The position numbers were made by a program, and so were the translations under genes. A DNA stretch of 34,778 bases, from the NCBI GenBank assembly GCA_027067555.1, contig JAMOVU010000104.1, positions 1 through 34,778 of the forward strand. The letters are read 5' to 3'. The notes beneath the pieces were generated by a model that saw nothing but the letters and a program-made list of their open reading frames with translations, had not been told where the DNA came from and searched no databases. This document shows, piece by piece, positions 10,729 to 20,279 of the stretch. The stretch is from Candidatus Aminicenantota bacterium (GTDB lineage: Bacteria > Acidobacteriota > Aminicenantia > JAMOAD01). Position 1 is the stretch's first letter. Each line of letters opens with the position of its first letter.

Positions 10729-12546
10729 ATGGCTGATGAATATATTGTTCAATGCTGGTATTGTCTGGGTGAATACGATGCTTTTAAAGCAGCATGGTGT
10801 GGGCATCCCGAGCCTACAAAGATTTGCCCTTATTGTTTAAATTGTTCGTGTAATGCACCGGAGGATTATAAAAAAAAGTTTTGGGATGAGGCTCCGGATA
10901 AATTAAAAATTGAAAGAATTAAATTAACATCATTACATGAGAAATTAGGAGAGCTTTTAATAAGTGATAAGAAAATAATGTCAGAGCAGTTGCTTGCTGC
11001 TTTGAATATTCAAAAGAGAACAGGAGAAAAGATAGGTGAAATTTTAGTAAAAATGGGTCTTATTACAAAAGATGAACTCCAGATGTATCTTTTAAGACAA
11101 AAGAAAGTTCCTGCGGTTAATATTGAAAGAGAAGACATTGATCTGGAGCTTGTTGAAAAAGTTGGTATAGAGACCTGTTTAAAATACAAGATAATACCTT
11201 TTTCCCTTGAAGAAGTTGATGAAAAAAGGCATCTTCATCTTGCAATGGTAAATCCTTATATGCCAAACATAATAAAAAAAGTGGCAAAATTATTTGATGC
11301 AGATGTAATTTATTATCAAGCAGAAAAGGAAAAAATGGAAGAAAAACTAAAAAATATAGTCCAGGCTCTTAAAATAAAGGAAGTTACTAAAGTAGACAAA
11401 AATAAAGGGATTATAAAAAACTTTTTAGATATTCTAAAGTATGCGATAAACAAAAAAGCAACGCATATTTATATGGTTCAAGAGTTTTCAAGATTAAAAA
11501 TAAGTTTAAGGATAAACGGGCTTTTGTTTAAAGTAAAGAGTGTTGAGCTTACAAATAGGGATTTTTTAAAATTATTGAAACTTTCTCTTGGCTTGAGAGA
11601 GGGGAAAAAGATAGTAAGAAAAACATTTGATTTGAATAAGAAGAGATTTAATATAATCATTTACGATGAGCAGGAGGGAAGCAAAGAACTATCTTTAAGC
11701 ATAAGGATTATTGACCTTGATAATTTTGGTGTAAATATAAAAGAAATAAGATTTAGTGAATACCAATTGACAGATATCAGAGAGGCTTTTAAACAGGAAG
11801 AAGGAATTGTTTTAGTTTCTGCACCTCTTTTTAATGATTCGGATTCTTTAATGTATTCTCTAATGAATTATGCAAAAAAAGAATTCCCTTCAAAAAGTAT
11901 TTTAAGTTTTGAAAAGGAGTTTTTAAGAAGATTACCAGGGATTGAGCAAAAATTATACTATAAAGAGGGCAAAGAGGATTTTATTGATATCCTTTATAAG
12001 ACAGAACCAAATATGGTTTTTGTCCATAATATGAAAGGTGGCGAAATTGCCCGGGAAGTTTTTAGATTGAGTAAAAACATCCTATTTGTTATTGAGATAT
12101 ATTCAAAATCTGCGGTTAAGAGTATCGTGAAGCTACGGGAATACTTTAACATCAGCAATGAATCTATTGCTGAAAGCCTGAAACTTGTAATAAATCAAAG
12201 AATGATTAGAATCTTATGTAGTAAATGCAAAATAAGAGTTAAACCAAACCTTGATTTTGTTTATAAATTAAAACTTTCTGAAGAGGATTCTTTAATGTCT
12301 GAATTCTATAGGGAGAAAGGATGCCAGTTATGTAATTTTACAGGATTTGAAAAAAGAGTTCCTATTTTTGAAGTATTAAAGATAGATAACCAAATGAAAG
12401 AGGCAATAAATAAGGGAGCAAAAGAAAATGAACTTCAGTCGGTTGCAATCTCCGAAGGTCTAATTCCATTGAGTAAAAGTGCAACAGCAATGCTTTCAAA
12501 AGGTCTTACCTCAGCGAATGAGTTGATGAGGCAGGGTTTTCTATAA
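10729..12546 (+). CDS. GspE/PilB-like type II secretion/type IV pilus ATPase homologue with N-terminal Cys-rich segment and degenerate nucleotide-binding motifs
   Basis: MshEN-like HEKLGELLISDKKIMSEQLLAALNIQKRTGEKIGEILVKMGLITKDEL; C-terminal CxxC pairs RILCSKCK...GCQLCNFTGFEKRVPIFEVLKI as in GspE. The Walker A position reads APLFNDSDS. Confidence 0.8.
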   Translation: MADEYIVQCWYCLGEYDAFKAAWCGHPEPTKICPYCLNCSCNAPEDYKKKFWDEAPDKLKIERIKLTSLHEKLGELLISDKKIMSEQLLAALNIQKRTGEKIGEILVKMGLITKDELQMYLLRQKKVPAVNIEREDIDLELVEKVGIETCLKYKIIPFSLEEVDEKRHLHLAMVNPYMPNIIKKVAKLFDADVIYYQAEKEKMEEKLKNIVQALKIKEVTKVDKNKGIIKNFLDILKYAINKKATHIYMVQEFSRLKISLRINGLLFKVKSVELTNRDFLKLLKLSLGLREGKKIVRKTFDLNKKRFNIIIYDEQEGSKELSLSIRIIDLDNFGVNIKEIRFSEYQLTDIREAFKQEEGIVLVSAPLFNDSDSLMYSLMNYAKKEFPSKSILSFEKEFLRRLPGIEQKLYYKEGKEDFIDILYKTEPNMVFVHNMKGGEIAREVFRLSKNILFVIEIYSKSAVKSIVKLREYFNISNESIAESLKLVINQRMIRILCSKCKIRVKPNLDFVYKLKLSEEDSLMSEFYREKGCQLCNFTGFEKRVPIFEVLKIDNQMKEAINKGAKENELQSVAISEGLIPLSKSATAMLSKGLTSANELMRQGFL

Positions 12547-12547
12547 T

Positions 12548-13555
12548 ATGAAAAAGCGCTTTTTTTTTAATCTTTATGGATACTTTGCTTTAATTCTTTT
12601 TATTTTAGTGACAAGTTTTTGTTCCCGGAGTTCAAGAACACCAGAAAAAAGTGAGGAAAAGAGCTATTCTTCTTTTACCTTTTTTACTATGGATACTGTG
12701 GTAGAAGTTAAGTATAGGGGTAAAAACAAATCCATTGAAAACAAAATAGAGAAAGAGTTTAATAGAATATACAGAAAATATTCTCCTTCTTTTAAAACCA
12801 GTATCATCTCAAAACTCAATAGTTCAAATGGGCCTATGAAGTTGGACAAAGAAACTCTGTTCTTAATTAAAAAATCTATTTACTTTAATAAGGTTAGTAA
12901 AGGTGTCTTTGACATAACAATAAAACCTTTGATAGATATATGGGGCTTTGAAAAGGGTGAAAAAAGAGTCCCGGCACCCGAAACTATTTCAAGAGCACTG
13001 AAATTTGTTTCATCAATCAAAATTAAAATTAAAGATGATGGGGTTTATTTACCTGAAGGTTTTAAAATTGACTTGGGAGGAATAGCGAAAGGTTATGCTG
13101 TTGATAGGGCTGCTGAAATTTTTTTAAAAAGCGGAGTTAAAAATTTTCTTGTTAATGCAGGTGGTGATCTTGTTGCAAGAGGTGTAAATGATAAAGGTAA
13201 AAATTGGGTTATAGGTATTCAGAATCCAAGAGGAAATGGAATTGTTAAAATTTTTTCTGTAAAAAATAAAGCTGTTGCAACATCCGGAGATTATCAGAGA
13301 TATTTTATTTCAGATGGAGTAAGATACTGTCATATACTTTCTCCTTTTACCGGGTATCCTTTCAGATATTGGATTAGTATGACTGTTATTGCTGAGGATT
13401 GTACAACTGCGGATGCACTCTCAACAGCATTTTTTGGGATGGAAAGAAAAGACATATTAAAGTTTGTGGAAAATAATGAGAGTTTAAAGATAAGATTTTT
13501 CGCAATTAATCCAAAGTTAGAGATCTTTACTAATTTTAACAAGGTGGAAAATTGA
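12548..13555 (+). CDS. apbE: FAD:protein FMN transferase (ApbE family), probable lipoprotein
   Basis: Signal/lipobox-like LILFILVTSFCS; TFFTMDTVVEVKY, KIDLGGIAKGYAVDRA, FLVNAGGDLVARG, AVATSGDYQRYF, HILSPFTGYP, ADALSTAFFGM. Confidence 0.93.
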   Translation: MKKRFFFNLYGYFALILFILVTSFCSRSSRTPEKSEEKSYSSFTFFTMDTVVEVKYRGKNKSIENKIEKEFNRIYRKYSPSFKTSIISKLNSSNGPMKLDKETLFLIKKSIYFNKVSKGVFDITIKPLIDIWGFEKGEKRVPAPETISRALKFVSSIKIKIKDDGVYLPEGFKIDLGGIAKGYAVDRAAEIFLKSGVKNFLVNAGGDLVARGVNDKGKNWVIGIQNPRGNGIVKIFSVKNKAVATSGDYQRYFISDGVRYCHILSPFTGYPFRYWISMTVIAEDCTTADALSTAFFGMERKDILKFVENNESLKIRFFAINPKLEIFTNFNKVEN

Positions 13556-14724
13556 AGAAGGTTGGAGTTATTATACAGAGATTCGGAGAGGATATTATAG
13601 GAGGCTCGGAATATTATGCACTTCAGCTTTTGAAAAATATGTCTTCTGACTATTCTTTTATTGTATATACAACTACGGCAAAGGATTATCTTACTTGGAA
13701 AAATGAGTATGAAGAGGGAGAAGAAAAGTTAACAGACAATATACTTATAAAAAGATTTAAAGTGGAAAAAACAAGAAATATTGATGAATTTAACAAATAC
13801 AGTGAGAAATTCTTCTCTATCAAGGAACATTCCAAGGAAGAGGAGGAAGAATGGATTAGGCGGCAGGGACCTTTAGTTCCCTCTTTAATTGAAGCGGTTG
13901 GGAAAGAACAGGAGAAATACGATCTTTTTTTCTTATTTACATATCTTTATTATCCTGTATACTTTTCAATTCCCATTATAAAAAAACCAAAACTTCTCTT
14001 CCCTACCACCCATGATGAACTTCCTCTCTATATGAAGATTATGAAAAGAACCTTTGAATTACCTGAAGCCATATTGGCTTTGACAGGTAAAGAGCTTGAA
14101 CTTATAAATAAAGTTTTCCCCAAAAAAGGCAATCAGATAAGAAAATTAGTTGGTGGCATAGGAATTGAACCTCCTAACAAAATAGATACTAATGCATTCT
14201 TGAAAAAGTATACTCCCATAGAACCATTTATTATATATATTGGTAGAATTGACGGAGGGAAAGGGGTTGATTTTTTAATTGAAAATTTTCTTGAATTTTC
14301 AAAGAAAAATTATGTCCAGCTTGTTTTGGGTGGAAAGAGAAATATGGATCTCCCTTCGGATTTTAGAGTTAAATATTTGGGTTTTTTGTCAGAAGAGGAA
14401 AAATGGGAAGCTCTTAAGTCTGCAACTCTATATGTTCATCCATCTCAATTTGAAAGCCTTTCAATTTCAATGCTTGAAGCTATGGCAGTAGGGACTCCGG
14501 TTTTTGTTAATGGAAACAGCCCTGTTATGAAAGAGCATATACTTAAGAGCAATGCAGGGCTTTATTATACAACCAGGGAGGAGTTTTTAGAGGGTTTGTC
14601 TTTTTTAATGGGGAACATAAAGTTAAGAGAGAAAATGGGGGAGAACGGAATTGCTTATGTGAAAAAAAATTATTCCTGGAAGAATATTTTAGACAGGATA
14701 GAAAAAGTGATAAGTTTGTTTTGA
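13552..14724 (+). CDS. Glycosyltransferase family 4-like protein
   Basis: GGSEYYALQLLKNM N-terminus; FIIYIGRIDGGKGVDFLIENF; LYVHPSQFESLSISMLEAMAVGTPVFV. TTG start overlaps the apbE stop (TTGA); RBS aaggtgg. Confidence 0.88.
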   Translation: MKKVGVIIQRFGEDIIGGSEYYALQLLKNMSSDYSFIVYTTTAKDYLTWKNEYEEGEEKLTDNILIKRFKVEKTRNIDEFNKYSEKFFSIKEHSKEEEEEWIRRQGPLVPSLIEAVGKEQEKYDLFFLFTYLYYPVYFSIPIIKKPKLLFPTTHDELPLYMKIMKRTFELPEAILALTGKELELINKVFPKKGNQIRKLVGGIGIEPPNKIDTNAFLKKYTPIEPFIIYIGRIDGGKGVDFLIENFLEFSKKNYVQLVLGGKRNMDLPSDFRVKYLGFLSEEEKWEALKSATLYVHPSQFESLSISMLEAMAVGTPVFVNGNSPVMKEHILKSNAGLYYTTREEFLEGLSFLMGNIKLREKMGENGIAYVKKNYSWKNILDRIEKVISLF

Positions 14725-14749
14725 ACTTAGTTTTAATAAGGTTATTTTG

Positions 14750-14777
14750 TTGACAAATAATTGCTATTTTATATAAT
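14750..14777 (+). promoter_or_regulatory. Consensus sigma70 promoter TTGACA-N16-TATAAT upstream of iorA
   Basis: TTGACA 14750-14755, TATAAT 14772-14777; RBS aaggagg 14801-14807 before ATG 14813. Confidence 0.8.
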
Positions 14778-14812
14778 AATACACAAATAAAGGAATTCGT
14801 AAGGAGGAATTT

Positions 14813-16630
14813 ATGAAAAAACTTTTATCAGGTAATGAAGCGATAGCAAGAGGAGCTTGGGAGGGCGGTGTTCATTTTGGAGCAGCTTATCCCGGAACGC
14901 CGAGTACGGAAATACTGGAGAACCTTTCAAAATATGATGATGTTCTGACAGAATGGTCTACAAATGAGAAAGTTGCTCTTGAAGTTGCTCTTGGTGCCAC
15001 ATTCGGAGGAGCAAGGGCTCTTGTTGCTCAGAAGCATGTAGGGCTTAATGTTGCGGCAGATCCACTGTTTTCAGCCTCTTACATAGGAGTGACCGGGGGT
15101 TTCGTGATAGTTACCGCTGATGATCCTGGTATGCATAGTTCTCAAAATGAGCAGGATAACAGACATTATGCAAGGGCCGCAAAGCTTGCAATGTTTGAAC
15201 CCTCTGATTCCCAGGAAGCGAAGGAATTTACAAGAATTGCCTTTGATTTATCAGAGGAATATGATACACCTGTGCTTATAAGAATGACTACCAGAACATC
15301 CCATTCAAAATCACTTGTAGAGCTTGGAGATAGAAAAGAAGTTGAAGTGAAAGGGTATCAGAGGGATTTTCACAAAAGAAATCTTTTGCCTGCAAATGCA
15401 AGAAAAAGACATGTATTTGTTGAAGAAAGAATGAAAAAGCTTGAAGAATTCTCGAACAATTTTGAATACAATAGAATAGAGTGGGGGAACAGAGATATAG
15501 GGATAATAGCTTCGGGGGTTGCTTATCAGTATGCAAAAGAAGCCATTCCCGGTGCTTCATTTCTAAAAATTTCATTTTCTTATCCTTTGCCTTTTAAAAA
15601 GATAGAAGAATTTATTAAAGGTGTTAAAAAAATCATTGTTGTTGAGGAGAATGATCCTATTATGGAAACAGAGATTAAAGCAAGATTTCCAGAGGCTGAA
15701 ATTCATGGAAAAGATATGATTCCGATGATTAATGAGCTTAACCCACGAATAGTTAAAGAAGCACTTGGAGTTGTAGGAAAACCCGATGATGTTGATTTGG
15801 GGGAAATTCCACCAAGGCCTCCCGCTCTCTGTCCCGGTTGTCCTCATACAGGGATTTTTTATATTTTAAATCAACTAAAGGTTACTGTTACCGGTGACAT
15901 CGGTTGTTATACTTTGGGAGCTTTGCCTCCGCTTAATGCTATGGATACCTGTGTTGATATGGGAGCAAGTATTTCCAATGCTCACGGACTTGATATGGCC
16001 TTAAGAGTGATAAAGGGAGAGAAGAAGAGAATTGTTGGAATTATAGGAGATTCCACATTCTTTCATTCGGGAATTACAAGCTTGATTGATCTTGTTTACA
16101 ATAAAGGAGTTTCCACTGTAATTATTCTTGATAACAGAATCACTGCTATGACCGGTCATCAGGAAAACCCGGGGTCAGGAAAAAATATTAAAGGGGAGCC
16201 TACTAAGGAGATAGATATTGAGGCGATAGTAAGAGCATCCGGTGTTGAGGATGTTATTACAATTGATCCTTTTGATTTGAAACTTGCAAAAAGGGTTATA
16301 AATGATGCAATACATAAAGAGGAGCCTTCTGTTATTATAGCAAAAAGACCATGTGCTCTTCTTTACAGAAAAATCAAGTGGAAACCTCTTAAAGTTGTTC
16401 CTGACAAATGTGTAGGGTGTAAAATATGTATAAGATTGGGATGTCCTGCAATTTCATTCAGGGATAAAAAAGCGGTTATTGAACCTTTCCTTTGTACCTC
16501 GTGTCAGTTATGTAAGGATGTTTGCCCGATAGACGGAGCCATTGTTCCCGATGATAGTATGGAAGGGCTAATGATAAGGGATCTCTGGGATCTTGAAAAA
16601 GAGATGAAAAAGAACAAGGAGGAAAAATAA
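14813..16630 (+). CDS. iorA: Indolepyruvate ferredoxin oxidoreductase, alpha subunit
   Basis: GNEAIARGAWEGGVHFGAAYPGTPSTEI; TPP-binding GDIGCYTLGALPPLNAMDTCVDMGASISNAHG and GIIGDSTFFHSGITSL; two 4Fe-4S motifs CVGCKICIRLGC and CTSCQLCKDVCP. Confidence 0.95.
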   Translation: MKKLLSGNEAIARGAWEGGVHFGAAYPGTPSTEILENLSKYDDVLTEWSTNEKVALEVALGATFGGARALVAQKHVGLNVAADPLFSASYIGVTGGFVIVTADDPGMHSSQNEQDNRHYARAAKLAMFEPSDSQEAKEFTRIAFDLSEEYDTPVLIRMTTRTSHSKSLVELGDRKEVEVKGYQRDFHKRNLLPANARKRHVFVEERMKKLEEFSNNFEYNRIEWGNRDIGIIASGVAYQYAKEAIPGASFLKISFSYPLPFKKIEEFIKGVKKIIVVEENDPIMETEIKARFPEAEIHGKDMIPMINELNPRIVKEALGVVGKPDDVDLGEIPPRPPALCPGCPHTGIFYILNQLKVTVTGDIGCYTLGALPPLNAMDTCVDMGASISNAHGLDMALRVIKGEKKRIVGIIGDSTFFHSGITSLIDLVYNKGVSTVIILDNRITAMTGHQENPGSGKNIKGEPTKEIDIEAIVRASGVEDVITIDPFDLKLAKRVINDAIHKEEPSVIIAKRPCALLYRKIKWKPLKVVPDKCVGCKICIRLGCPAISFRDKKAVIEPFLCTSCQLCKDVCPIDGAIVPDDSMEGLMIRDLWDLEKEMKKNKEEK

Positions 16631-17202
16631 TGGATACTAAGACAATAATAATTTGTGGTGTTGGTGGTCAGGGAATTTTACTTGCATCTGATGTTTTATC
16701 CGATGTTCTCCTTGAAGCCGGATACGATGTTAAAAAATCAGAGGTTCACGGTATGAGTCAGAGGGGAGGAGATGTTATATCCACAGTAAGATACGGTAAA
16801 AAGGTTTATTCCCCCATAGTTGGAGAGGATGAGGCTGATATGATTTTAGCTTTTGAAAAACTTGAAGCATTAAGGAATTTAAGATTATTAAAAAGAGATG
16901 GTAAGGTTATGATAAATGATTTCAGATGGGATCCTCTTCCGGTTGCAACAGGGACTCTCGAATATCCAGAGGATATAGCGGAGAGAGTTTCTAAAAAGAC
17001 AAAGAATTACAAAGTGGTTAATGCTACAAAAGTTGCCGAAGAGCTTGGTAATATAAGGGTTGCCAATATTTATCTTTTAGGTGTTCTCGCAAAGGAGATG
17101 GATGTTAAAAGGGAAATCTGGGAAGATGTTATTAAAAGAAGGGTTCCTCAAAAGGCTGTGGATGTAAATTTAAAAGCTTTTGCAGTGGGATTTGAGGGAT
17201 AA
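16630..17202 (+). CDS. iorB: Indolepyruvate oxidoreductase, beta subunit
   Basis: TIIICGVGGQGILLASDVLSDVL...EVHGMSQRGGDVISTVRYG; start codon overlaps the iorA stop (TAATG). Confidence 0.94.
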   Translation: MDTKTIIICGVGGQGILLASDVLSDVLLEAGYDVKKSEVHGMSQRGGDVISTVRYGKKVYSPIVGEDEADMILAFEKLEALRNLRLLKRDGKVMINDFRWDPLPVATGTLEYPEDIAERVSKKTKNYKVVNATKVAEELGNIRVANIYLLGVLAKEMDVKREIWEDVIKRRVPQKAVDVNLKAFAVGFEG

Positions 17203-17203
17203 A

Positions 17204-18118
17204 ATGATAAAAAGTTTTAAAGAATTAATTGAAAAGGCAAAAGTTCTTGAAAACAAAAAAGTTGCAATAGTTTCCTCTTTAAGTGAGCATACTGTAAAGT
17301 CAGGGATTCTTGCCAAAGAAAATGATATTGCAGAGCCGGTTTTCATAGGGAATAAAGAAAAAATAGAAGAAATTTTAAAGGAACTCGGGAAAGAACCTTC
17401 AGACTATATTATTGAAGATTCAAAGAGTGAGGAAGAGTCTGCTTTAAAAGCTGTTGAGATGGCAAAAAAAGGAGAAGTTGATATTATTTTAAAGGGAAAT
17501 ATTTCCACTTCAACTTTGATGAAAAAGATTTTGGCAAAAGAGAGTGGTTTAAGAACAGGTAATCTTTTATCAGATGTTTTTATAACCGAAGATACCTCAA
17601 AGGATTATCAGAAACTTATCGGAATGTCTGACGGAGGAATAAACATCTTACCATCCCTTGAAGAAAAGAAAGCTATAATTGATAATGCGGTAAAAGTTTT
17701 CAGAAGATTGGGGTATGAAAAGCCGAAAGTGGCGGTACTCTCCTGTGTGGAATATGTTAATGAGAAGATTCCTTCAACCGTCGAAGCTAAAAAATTGCAG
17801 GAGATGAATGAAAAAGGAGAAATAAAGGATTGCATTGTCGAAGGTCCGCTTGCTCTTGATCTTGCGGTTTCGGAATTTGCCGCAAAATTAAAGGGTGTTG
17901 AAGGGAAAGTGGTAGGTAATGCGGATATATTGATAGTTCCGAACATAGAAGCCGGAAATATTTTCGGAAAATCTTTCACATACTTTACCCATTTGAAAGT
18001 TGGACATATAATTGTGGGAGCTAAAATTCCAATATTAATTCCTTCAAGAGCCGAAACTGAGGAGGACAGATTAAATTCCATAGCAATAGCTGTTTTTATG
18101 GAAAATTTGTTTGAATAA
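17204..18118 (+). CDS. ptb: Phosphate butyryltransferase/acetyltransferase family protein
   Basis: VAIVSSLSEHTVKSGILAKENDIAEPVFIG, GEVDIILKGNISTSTLMKKIL, VAVLSCVEYVNEKIPSTVEA, ADILIVPNIEAGNIFGKSFTYF. ATG 17204 with RBS gaggga preferred over the TTG at 17180. Confidence 0.85.
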   Translation: MIKSFKELIEKAKVLENKKVAIVSSLSEHTVKSGILAKENDIAEPVFIGNKEKIEEILKELGKEPSDYIIEDSKSEEESALKAVEMAKKGEVDIILKGNISTSTLMKKILAKESGLRTGNLLSDVFITEDTSKDYQKLIGMSDGGINILPSLEEKKAIIDNAVKVFRRLGYEKPKVAVLSCVEYVNEKIPSTVEAKKLQEMNEKGEIKDCIVEGPLALDLAVSEFAAKLKGVEGKVVGNADILIVPNIEAGNIFGKSFTYFTHLKVGHIIVGAKIPILIPSRAETEEDRLNSIAIAVFMENLFE

Positions 18119-19391
18119 AAAAGCAAGTCTTTTATTTCTGTTTTTAATTTTATCTTTCTCATTTTTTGTAAAAGGGGAAATTTACAGTGTAAAAAAGATA
18201 GAGCTCTGGAAAAATGGAGAACTAAGAGGCGCAAATATTTATCAGCGAAAGGTTTATCCAGAACTTGATGATAATTTAATGGGAAACGAATACATGGGTA
18301 CTCCTTACACACTTGATGATTTTAAAAGATTAAGAAAAGCGGGAGCTAATTATGTGAATATCTCCTGTGCGGGAATTTTTACTGAAAAGCCCCCTTATAG
18401 ACTTGACAGAAAAAGTCTTGGAAATTTGGATAGATTGATTAAGCTTGCAAAAGAGGCGGATCTCTTTGTTGTTATATCTTTCAGAACAGGTCCCGGAAGG
18501 AGTGAGTTTACATTTTTTTACGGTGAAGATACTGAATCTGATCCTGATAATGGCTGGTTTACTCCTGATTATTATAATGATGAAGTCTGGCAATCAAAAG
18601 AAGCTCAAAGAGCATGGGCTTTGATGTGGCGATTTGTAGCAGAAAGGTATAAAGATAGTAAAGTGGTGGTTGGTTATGATTTAATGGTTGAGCCAAATTC
18701 AAATGATGTTCTTTTGGACATATGGGAACCTGAAGATTTTTACAAAGTTTACAAAGGAACAACTTATGATTGGAATAGCTTTTATCCGAATATTGTTAAA
18801 AGCATAAGAGATGTTGACCCTTATACTCCTATCCTGATACAACCTCTTAGCTACGGAGAAATAAAGTGGTTTAAGTATATGAAAATTATTCCATTTCGAA
18901 ATATAGTGTATACCTGTCATCAATATGATCCCCATGTTTATACTCATCAGGAAATTAAAGATAATCTTACTTACCCCGGTTATTTTGACACGGATTGGGA
19001 TGGAATTCCTGAAAATTTTAATGAGAAGTGGATTGAAGATTTGATGAAAAAGATGAGTGATTTTGCTCGGAAAAACAGGCTTACAATTGCAATTAACGAA
19101 TACGGAGGGGTTCGCTATGCTCCGGGGCTTTCAAACTTTTTTAAGGATATGTTGAATATATTTGAGAAAAACAAAATTTCACATTCTATATGGATGTGGT
19201 ATCCGGATTGGAAGCCATGGGATTTTATTTCTGAGTTTAATTTTTTATACGGAGAGAATCCTGATAATTATAGTGTGGTAAAAAACAAAATTTCAGATGT
19301 CGTTTTTAGTTTTTGGGAGAAGAATAAGTATTTTCCGTCCAATGTAAGATTTACAGATAAAAAGAAAGGTGGTAAAGGGGGGAGAAGATAG
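18111..19391 (+). CDS. Secreted glycoside hydrolase family 5-like (cellulase/mannanase fold) protein
   Basis: Signal peptide KKASLLFLFLILSFSFFVKG; LRKAGANYVNISCAG; acid/base-like VVGYDLMVEPN; nucleophile-like LTIAINEYGG; SIWMWYPDWKPWDF. TTG start overlaps the ptb 3' end. Confidence 0.8.
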   Translation: MNKKASLLFLFLILSFSFFVKGEIYSVKKIELWKNGELRGANIYQRKVYPELDDNLMGNEYMGTPYTLDDFKRLRKAGANYVNISCAGIFTEKPPYRLDRKSLGNLDRLIKLAKEADLFVVISFRTGPGRSEFTFFYGEDTESDPDNGWFTPDYYNDEVWQSKEAQRAWALMWRFVAERYKDSKVVVGYDLMVEPNSNDVLLDIWEPEDFYKVYKGTTYDWNSFYPNIVKSIRDVDPYTPILIQPLSYGEIKWFKYMKIIPFRNIVYTCHQYDPHVYTHQEIKDNLTYPGYFDTDWDGIPENFNEKWIEDLMKKMSDFARKNRLTIAINEYGGVRYAPGLSNFFKDMLNIFEKNKISHSIWMWYPDWKPWDFISEFNFLYGENPDNYSVVKNKISDVVFSFWEKNKYFPSNVRFTDKKKGGKGGRR

Positions 19392-19571
19392 GGTTGAAAA
19401 ATTTACGCTTTTGTCAATAAAATTAAGTGGTTAAATGAGTGAGAAGTATTATTTTATTTGTCTTTTTACTTTGTTGACTAAGGAAATAAAATATGATTGA
19501 ATATTAAATCGGGTATAAAAAGTCCGATTATAAATTATAATGAAAAATTTAATAAGAATGAGAGGGAGGTT

Positions 19572-19597
19572 AAAGGGCGGTAGTCTGCCTTTTTTTT
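19572..19597 (+). terminator. Intrinsic terminator or attenuator between the GH5 gene and the glycan locus
   Basis: AAAGGGCGG-TAGT-CTGCCTTTT stem (9 bp with two G:U pairs, 4-nt loop) running directly into an uninterrupted T tract. Confidence 0.65.
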
Positions 19598-19652
19598 ATT
19601 TATTTTATCTTTTAAGCATGTTGAAGCTAAAACATAGGGGTTAAAAATAATA

Positions 19653-20279
19653 ATGAAAATTATTGATATTTCGATGCCTGTAACAGAAAAAACTGTTGTC
19701 TGGGATGATGAATTTGTTCCTGAAATTAAAGAGTTCGGAAGCATTTCGAAAGGTGATATTGCAAATTCAAGCTATATTAAGATGAGTCTTCACACGGCAA
19801 CTCACATTGATTTTCCAAGGCATTTTTATGATGATGGAAAAACTCAGGAAAACTTTTTACTTGAGACTTTTTACGGAAAAGCATATGTAGTTGAAATCAA
19901 TGATGATCCTATTGCTTATGAATCTTTTGAGAAAGCGAATATCCCTTCTGATATAAAAAAAATATTAATAAAAACCGGAAGCGATAGGCTTTATGAGTTG
20001 GGAAAGTTTTCAAAGGATTTCATAGCTCTCCATAATAGCGGAGCTGATTGGATTGTTGAAAAAGGGATTGAACTTGTCGGAATAGATTATCTTTCAGTAG
20101 AAAAGTATTATAATGATAATTATTATGTTCATAAAAAGCTTCTGGGAAATGATATTTTGATAATCGAAGGCTTGAATCTTTCAAATGTTGAAGCGGGAGA
20201 GTACACGCTTTATGCTTTGCCTTTAAAAGTTTTTGGAAGAGATGCGGCTCCCGTAAGGGCCTTTCTTATAAAAGAGTAA
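19653..20279 (+). CDS. Cyclase family protein (kynurenine-formamidase-like metal hydrolase), copy 1
   Basis: Metal motif LHTATHIDFPRHF, LVGIDYLSVEK, and IIEGLNLSNVEAGEYTLYALPLKVFGRDAAPVRAFL. Confidence 0.88.
   Translation: MKIIDISMPVTEKTVVWDDEFVPEIKEFGSISKGDIANSSYIKMSLHTATHIDFPRHFYDDGKTQENFLLETFYGKAYVVEINDDPIAYESFEKANIPSDIKKILIKTGSDRLYELGKFSKDFIALHNSGADWIVEKGIELVGIDYLSVEKYYNDNYYVHKKLLGNDILIIEGLNLSNVEAGEYTLYALPLKVFGRDAAPVRAFLIKE

Noticed and set aside
17608-18312. 234-aa minus-strand ORF antisense to ptb
   Set aside because: Shadow ORF within a well-supported coding gene; composition low-complexity, no recognisable domain, no RBS.
19540-19644. 34-codon ORF in the leader (MKNLIRMRGRLKGGSLPFFYLFYLLSMLKLKHRG)
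   Set aside because: Runs through the terminator hairpin and poly-T; no SD; hydrophobic residues are explained by the T-tract. Not supportable as a leader peptide without conservation.
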